Assembly (NCBI GenBank): GCA_947629725.1
Contig: CANREU010000060.1
Location: 1-8,755, forward strand
Length of the DNA stretch: 8,755 bases
Direction of reading: 5' to 3'
Source of the DNA: an uncultured Clostridia bacterium
Lineage (GTDB): Bacteria > Bacillota > Clostridia > Christensenellales > Borkfalkiaceae
Under the pieces are notes generated by a model. It saw only the letters and a program-made list of their open reading frames with translations. It searched no databases and was not told where the DNA came from. Positions 5,601 to 8,755 of the stretch are shown piece by piece. The position numbers and the translations under genes are program-made. Position 1 is the stretch's first letter, and each line of letters opens with the position of its first letter.

Positions 5601-8600
5601 CGAGCGGAAGGCGACCCTCTCCGCCTTCGACTCGGAGGACGCGCGTACCGTCTATGAGCTCTACATGATCTCGGCGGGGCTCCTCCGCGGCGCGAAATAT
5701 CTCGACGTCACCATCACCGACACGGTGACGGGCGAGCTCGTCTACACCAAGCGGGAGGAGAACATCAGCAAGTCGTTCACGGGCGGCGGCGGGGGAGTCC
5801 GCGGCGCGACCGTGATGATCGAGGTCAACCCCATCGAATGGGGGCTTTCGAGCAACGTCACCTACCGTCTCGACATGGTGGGCACCCTCGACTACGCGGG
5901 AGGGGAGAACGCAAAGAACAACACCTTCTCCTTCGAGTTCACCGTCGACACCGAGTGCCCCGTGTACACCGATTACAGGGTGCGCTACCAGCCCTATGAC
6001 GACGACGGCGTCACCAAGTATAAGATCTTCCTCGACGTCGACGTGCAGGACAACCAATACGTGATGGACGCCATGCCCTGCTATCTTCTCGACATGCCGG
6101 GGGACGAGGACGGAACGGAGGGGACCCTCACCCTGTTCACCGAATATCCCATCCCCGCCTACACCGCGCGGGGCGGCATGACGACGGTGAGCCTCGAGAT
6201 CACCGACTACTACGACCAGATCCTCCACGATTTGGAGACGGGCACGGGGTACTTCAAGAACGGCATCTACTTCGCCGTCGAGGACTACGCCTTCAACCAG
6301 AACATCTTCCTCTTCGACATCCGCGAGGCGAAGGGCTTTGCCCAGTCCGCCTCCCTCGGCGAGGACGGCAAGCTCGTCTTTTCGGGGACCGTGGACGCGG
6401 AGCGCCCCGGCAGCTCGACGGAGAAGGTGAATAAGTACGACCTCACGATCGCGCAATACGAGAACTACAACGTGAACGTGATCACCGCGCCCTCCGCGGA
6501 GGACGCAGGCTCCGTCGTCATCCTTCCCCACAACGCGGAGGAGAAGATCGCCGTCTCGAAGGACCGCGAGATCTTCGCCGTCGCGGCGAGCGGAGAGCAG
6601 CTCTTCGACGTCATGATGGAGACCCCCGTCTACAATTCGGAGACGGGCGAGAGCTCGCTCGCGACTATCATGCTCGCGCAGATCAACGTAAAGGTGCAGG
6701 GCACTCCCTACAACAAGCCCTCGCCGACGGGGATCGAATTCGACTCCGTCCTCAACGAGAACAACCACATCGATGTCCTCAAAGGGGAACTCACCGTCAA
6801 CCCGGGGCAGACCCAAAAGAGGCCCGTCTACGGGGAGGACGGCACGATCGACCGCTGGGAGGAGGGCCCCATCACCCTCGTTCCCCACGTTACCCCGTGG
6901 TATTGCGAGGAGATCGATGAATACCACTTCGACTTCACCTCGGGCAACTCCTCCGCCGTCGGCGTGAACGACAAGGGCGAACTCACCTTCAAGAAGTGGA
7001 GCGGCGGGACGGTCACCGTCACCGTCAAGGTGCGGGAATCCGATTGGCTCACGGGCAGCGTGCGTATCAACGTCAACAAGGAGTACGACATCGAGAGCTA
7101 CCGTCTCTACCACTACTACGGCAGCGGCGTGGACGGCGTGGTCGAGATCCCCGCGGACTATAACATTATGTATATGGAGGAGGCGGCGTTCCAGTACAAC
7201 ACCGGGATCACCAAGCTCGTCCTTCCCTACACCCTCACGCAGATCCCCGAGGAGGCGTTCAAGGGCTGCACCAACCTCCGCGAAGTCACCATCCCGAGCG
7301 CCTGCACCTACATCGGCGCCTCGGCGTTCGCGGGGTGCGATAAGCTCGAAAAGGTCGTCTTCTCGCACGTGAAGGATCCCTTCAAGAAGGATCAGCCCAT
7401 CGAGGAGTGGTTTACGGACGTCGGCTCGGTGACGATCGGCAAGAACGCCTTCCGCAACTGCACCGCCCTCACCGACCTCGTGGACGAGGACGGCGAACTC
7501 ACCAAGCGCATCACGACCGTGCTCGACTATGCGTTCAGCGGCTGTACTTCCCTCAAAAATATCGACCTCTCCCGCCTCCGCATCGCGGGGAGGGGAGTGT
7601 TCGGGGCGGCTCCCGCCTTCCTTCCCACCGAATACGGGTGGACGGAGATCGGCGAATCTCCCGCCTCGTCCATCGAGACGGTGTACACCGACGACAACAC
7701 GCCCATCGGCACGGAGATGTTCCGCGGCTGCACGGGCCTTCGGCACATCGGCGAAAAGTCGGGTGAGGAATTCCTCCTCTCCGTCTCCCGCATCGGGGAC
7801 TTCGCCTTCTACGGCTGCGAAAATCTCACCGTAAAATTCGGGAACACGGCGGGGAACCCGCTCTACTACTTCGGCGATTACGCCTTCGCCAAGACGGGCT
7901 TTGCGGAATTCACCCTCCCCGTCGGCGAATACGCCCTCGGCAATTACGCCTTCGGCGGCAACATGTCGCTTGAAAAGGTCATTCTCCCCGAGGGGACCAA
8001 GCTCCTCGGCTGCGGCACCGCCTTCCTCGGCTTCACCGAGAACTCCACCCCCGTTTCCGCCTGCACGTCGTTCACGGCGTTTGAACTTGCGGGCGCAAAC
8101 GACAGCCACTCCGTCTCGGACGGCATCCTCTTCACGACGGGGGAGGGCGGCTTGAAGCTCGAGTGCATTCCCGTCGGGCTCGCCCGTCCCGAGGTCACCG
8201 TCCCTCAAGACGCGGCGGAGATCGGCGCGGGCGCCTTCGCGGGCGCACCCATCGTCTCGATCGACCTTTCAAGCGTGAAGACGATCGGCGCCTATGCCTT
8301 TGCGGACTGCACCTTGCTTGCAACGGTCACCCTTCCCGAGGGCCTCACCGAGATCCCCGAGGGCGCCTTCTTCGGGTGCACCGCTCTCTCGGAAATCAAT
8401 CTCGGAAACGTCACCCATATCGGCGAAAACGCCTTCGCGGACTGCTCCGCGCTCGCCTCTGCCTCCCTCGGTTCGGCGGTGGAGATCGGCGCCTACGCCT
8501 TCAACGGGTCGGGCCTTACCTCCCTTCGGGCGGACGCGCTCGAGCGGATCGGGTATGCGGCATTCGCGAACGCGAAACTCGAGGGAGAACTCTCCCTTCC

Positions 8601-8755
8601 CGCCCTCACCGTTCTCGACGGCTTCGCCTTCTCGGGCAACGGCGGGATCACGGGCGTAAGCCTCGGCCCCGTCACCGCGATGGGCAGCTACGTCTTCCGC
8701 GGCACGAACCGCTCTTCGGGGAGCGTCCGCAACGAGAACTTCGCCGTCTCCTTTG
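2674..8755 (+). CDS. Giant secreted S8 subtilase with PA, Fn3_5-like, Big_2-like and BspA LRR domains (C-terminus cut off)
   Basis: The frame is open for 2027 codons to the right edge. Residues 1-33 form a signal peptide with a basic start and hydrophobic core; LVAC (17-20) also fits a lipobox. Residues 79-175 look like an I9-type propeptide. The catalytic domain (about 205-690) has the full triad: D218 in SILDTGLDFSH, H289 in NHGTHVAG, S652 in SGTSMATPNMAGA, with oxyanion-hole N401 in AASND. A PA domain (about 495-595) interrupts it, as in lactocepin/C5a-peptidase-like subtilases. An Fn3_5-like domain (786-909) ends in IPFLAFYGNW. Residues 910-1350 appear to be beta-sandwich, and 1353-1455 resembles a Big_2 domain. 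From 1470 to the edge run about 18 BspA/LRR_5 units of the type IGxxAFxxCxxLxxVxLP, with an SDGILF insert. The protein should be exported, self-processed and act on extracellular proteins, the repeats probably binding a substrate, surface or glycan. Any LPXTG, SLH or other anchor would lie beyond the window. Catalysis is secure; the target is unknown. Confidence 0.93.
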   Translation, partial: MKANIRNSCIRGLSVALVACLMGGAIAAVPAGGETSPAAEAIHRGVQLVTGQFNTDNLRAKYLNRNVVSENTLAKDAEHWVIVELGEDSLMELYKESGTELSYAEFVKTPAAQNRKKALTEKHRAFLSSLKKEGIGFECKYAYTDLVDGVAIKIENGDFGAVSEMKGVSYAYYSESYAQPEAVDNNAFAYPTGIYDSSDVAGAPYSVKGEGMVVSILDTGLDFSHQAFSQMPVSPRLSRSDVASLIGGSDAATTTAGLTVDQVYYNSKVPFAYDYADDDPDVYPSYSNHGTHVAGIIAGKDDTRPIETGEGARTFVGVAPEAQLMICKVFTDDFDSKMLGGADGVDILAAVSDSVHMGADVINMSLGTSAGFTIPAEKDHMDEVYQSVEDAGVSLVVAASNDYSSGFGGENGSNLTSNPDSGVVGSPSTYYSALSVASIQGVKSKYLAIGENVENPDEAETLVINETVDGNGNTYDFIKLLYDAYEAKKGTVDRNEPLSLPYIVIGGVGESSNYTSSIKQKLRSQPTLALVKRGDINFADKVKYAKANGAAGCIIYNNVSGTIRMSLGDVEDPIPTCSISMDDGKRLVDSAGGIGKTGYVTFGADYLAGPFMSDFSSWGPTPDLKLKPEITAHGGEIVSSVPGGYDTQSGTSMATPNMAGAVALLRQYVKQNAETKYKGLVTGADGEIDNVKLVKLTYRLLMSSATMALNEDGDPYSPRKQGAGLGGIKAAMDAEAYLSVKAVKHVNERGVASYDEVGTTSGYNDPAADVFDKTKVEFGDDPAKTGEYDMTFTVHNLTSGPVSYTPKYYVMTETVASDLKTVAEKAYLLSPEKIELWVNGEEKPAEGKLTVPSGDTVLRVKITLSGKDREYLESNFVNGMYVEGFVRLEKAEGATVDLGIPFLAFYGNWLDGPMFDYTMYEIAASDADPSIEEEDKLKPTAEATRPLGLYWNEGYVVPLGSYLYEVEGSENEIYPDERKATLSAFDSEDARTVYELYMISAGLLRGAKYLDVTITDTVTGELVYTKREENISKSFTGGGGGVRGATVMIEVNPIEWGLSSNVTYRLDMVGTLDYAGGENAKNNTFSFEFTVDTECPVYTDYRVRYQPYDDDGVTKYKIFLDVDVQDNQYVMDAMPCYLLDMPGDEDGTEGTLTLFTEYPIPAYTARGGMTTVSLEITDYYDQILHDLETGTGYFKNGIYFAVEDYAFNQNIFLFDIREAKGFAQSASLGEDGKLVFSGTVDAERPGSSTEKVNKYDLTIAQYENYNVNVITAPSAEDAGSVVILPHNAEEKIAVSKDREIFAVAASGEQLFDVMMETPVYNSETGESSLATIMLAQINVKVQGTPYNKPSPTGIEFDSVLNENNHIDVLKGELTVNPGQTQKRPVYGEDGTIDRWEEGPITLVPHVTPWYCEEIDEYHFDFTSGNSSAVGVNDKGELTFKKWSGGTVTVTVKVRESDWLTGSVRINVNKEYDIESYRLYHYYGSGVDGVVEIPADYNIMYMEEAAFQYNTGITKLVLPYTLTQIPEEAFKGCTNLREVTIPSACTYIGASAFAGCDKLEKVVFSHVKDPFKKDQPIEEWFTDVGSVTIGKNAFRNCTALTDLVDEDGELTKRITTVLDYAFSGCTSLKNIDLSRLRIAGRGVFGAAPAFLPTEYGWTEIGESPASSIETVYTDDNTPIGTEMFRGCTGLRHIGEKSGEEFLLSVSRIGDFAFYGCENLTVKFGNTAGNPLYYFGDYAFAKTGFAEFTLPVGEYALGNYAFGGNMSLEKVILPEGTKLLGCGTAFLGFTENSTPVSACTSFTAFELAGANDSHSVSDGILFTTGEGGLKLECIPVGLARPEVTVPQDAAEIGAGAFAGAPIVSIDLSSVKTIGAYAFADCTLLATVTLPEGLTEIPEGAFFGCTALSEINLGNVTHIGENAFADCSALASASLGSAVEIGAYAFNGSGLTSLRADALERIGYAAFANAKLEGELSLPALTVLDGFAFSGNGGITGVSLGPVTAMGSYVFRGTNRSSGSVRNENFAVSF
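7081..8755 (+). other. BspA-type leucine-rich repeat array within the protease (LRR_5)
   Basis: Residues 1470-2027 hold about 18 repeats, each beginning with an I/L-G-x-x-A-F core: for example IPEEAFKGCTNLREVTIP, IGASAFAGCDKL, IGDFAFYGCENL, IGAYAFADCTLL, IGENAFADCSAL, IGYAAFANAKL. Most units are 21-25 residues. Three or four carry longer insertions, including a segment with SDGILFTTGEGGLKLECIP and VTVPQDAAEIGAGAF that matches the DGVLY-type segment common in BspA proteins. The array is still running at the window edge. Such arrays are known from surface proteins of oral and gut bacteria and of Trichomonas, where they mediate adhesion. Confidence 0.88.

Noticed and set aside
2488..8208. A 1906-codon open frame on the minus strand
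   Set aside because: It lies codon-for-codon opposite the S8 protease, has a His/Arg/Gly/Val/Asp-rich low-complexity composition without recognisable domains, and has no plausible start site. The plus-strand frame shows a full catalytic triad and clear domains, so the antisense frame is a codon-bias artefact.

Overview
The window looks like a GC-rich Firmicutes chromosome, probably a gut-type Clostridia. The grounds are GGAGG-type ribosome binding sites, textbook vegetative (sigma-A type) promoters, an oxygen-labile-type Fe-S cysteine desulfidase, and a very large secreted subtilase carrying BspA-type leucine-rich repeats. Codon use is strongly GC-ended. I cannot name the genus from sequence reading alone.

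Layout. (1) Positions 1-282, minus strand: the 5' part of a small two-helix membrane protein of unknown function, running off the left edge. (2) Positions 283-440: a compact divergent control region with two near-consensus promoters facing away from each other. An imperfect 21-bp dyad lies between their -35 boxes. (3) Positions 441-1706, plus strand: a complete L-cysteine desulfidase (CyuA/YhaM, SDH-alpha family) with the three conserved cluster cysteines, followed by a strong intrinsic terminator. (4) Positions 1749-2673: more than 900 bp without a convincing gene, made of dispersed-type repeats and hairpins. The clearest is a 105-bp module present twice (3 mismatches) with a perfect 11-bp GC-rich stem. 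(5) From 2674 to the right edge, plus strand: one open frame of at least 2027 codons encoding a secreted multidomain S8 peptidase. Its order is signal peptide, I9-like propeptide, S8 catalytic domain split by a PA domain, Fn3_5-like domain, beta-rich middle, Big_2-like domain, then about 18 BspA/LRR_5 units. The C-terminus and any wall or membrane anchor are outside the window.

How they work together. The cysteine desulfidase (cysteine to pyruvate, ammonia and sulfide) and the divergent membrane protein share a promoter region and may be co-regulated. The protease is a separate transcription unit behind the terminator. An indirect link is conceivable, with extracellular proteolysis supplying amino acids and CyuA catabolising cysteine, but nothing in the sequence demonstrates it. 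I found no CRISPR array, tRNA, rRNA, transposase, or defence or biosynthetic system. The most unusual content is the repeat-built leader in front of the giant protease and the protease-LRR fusion itself.
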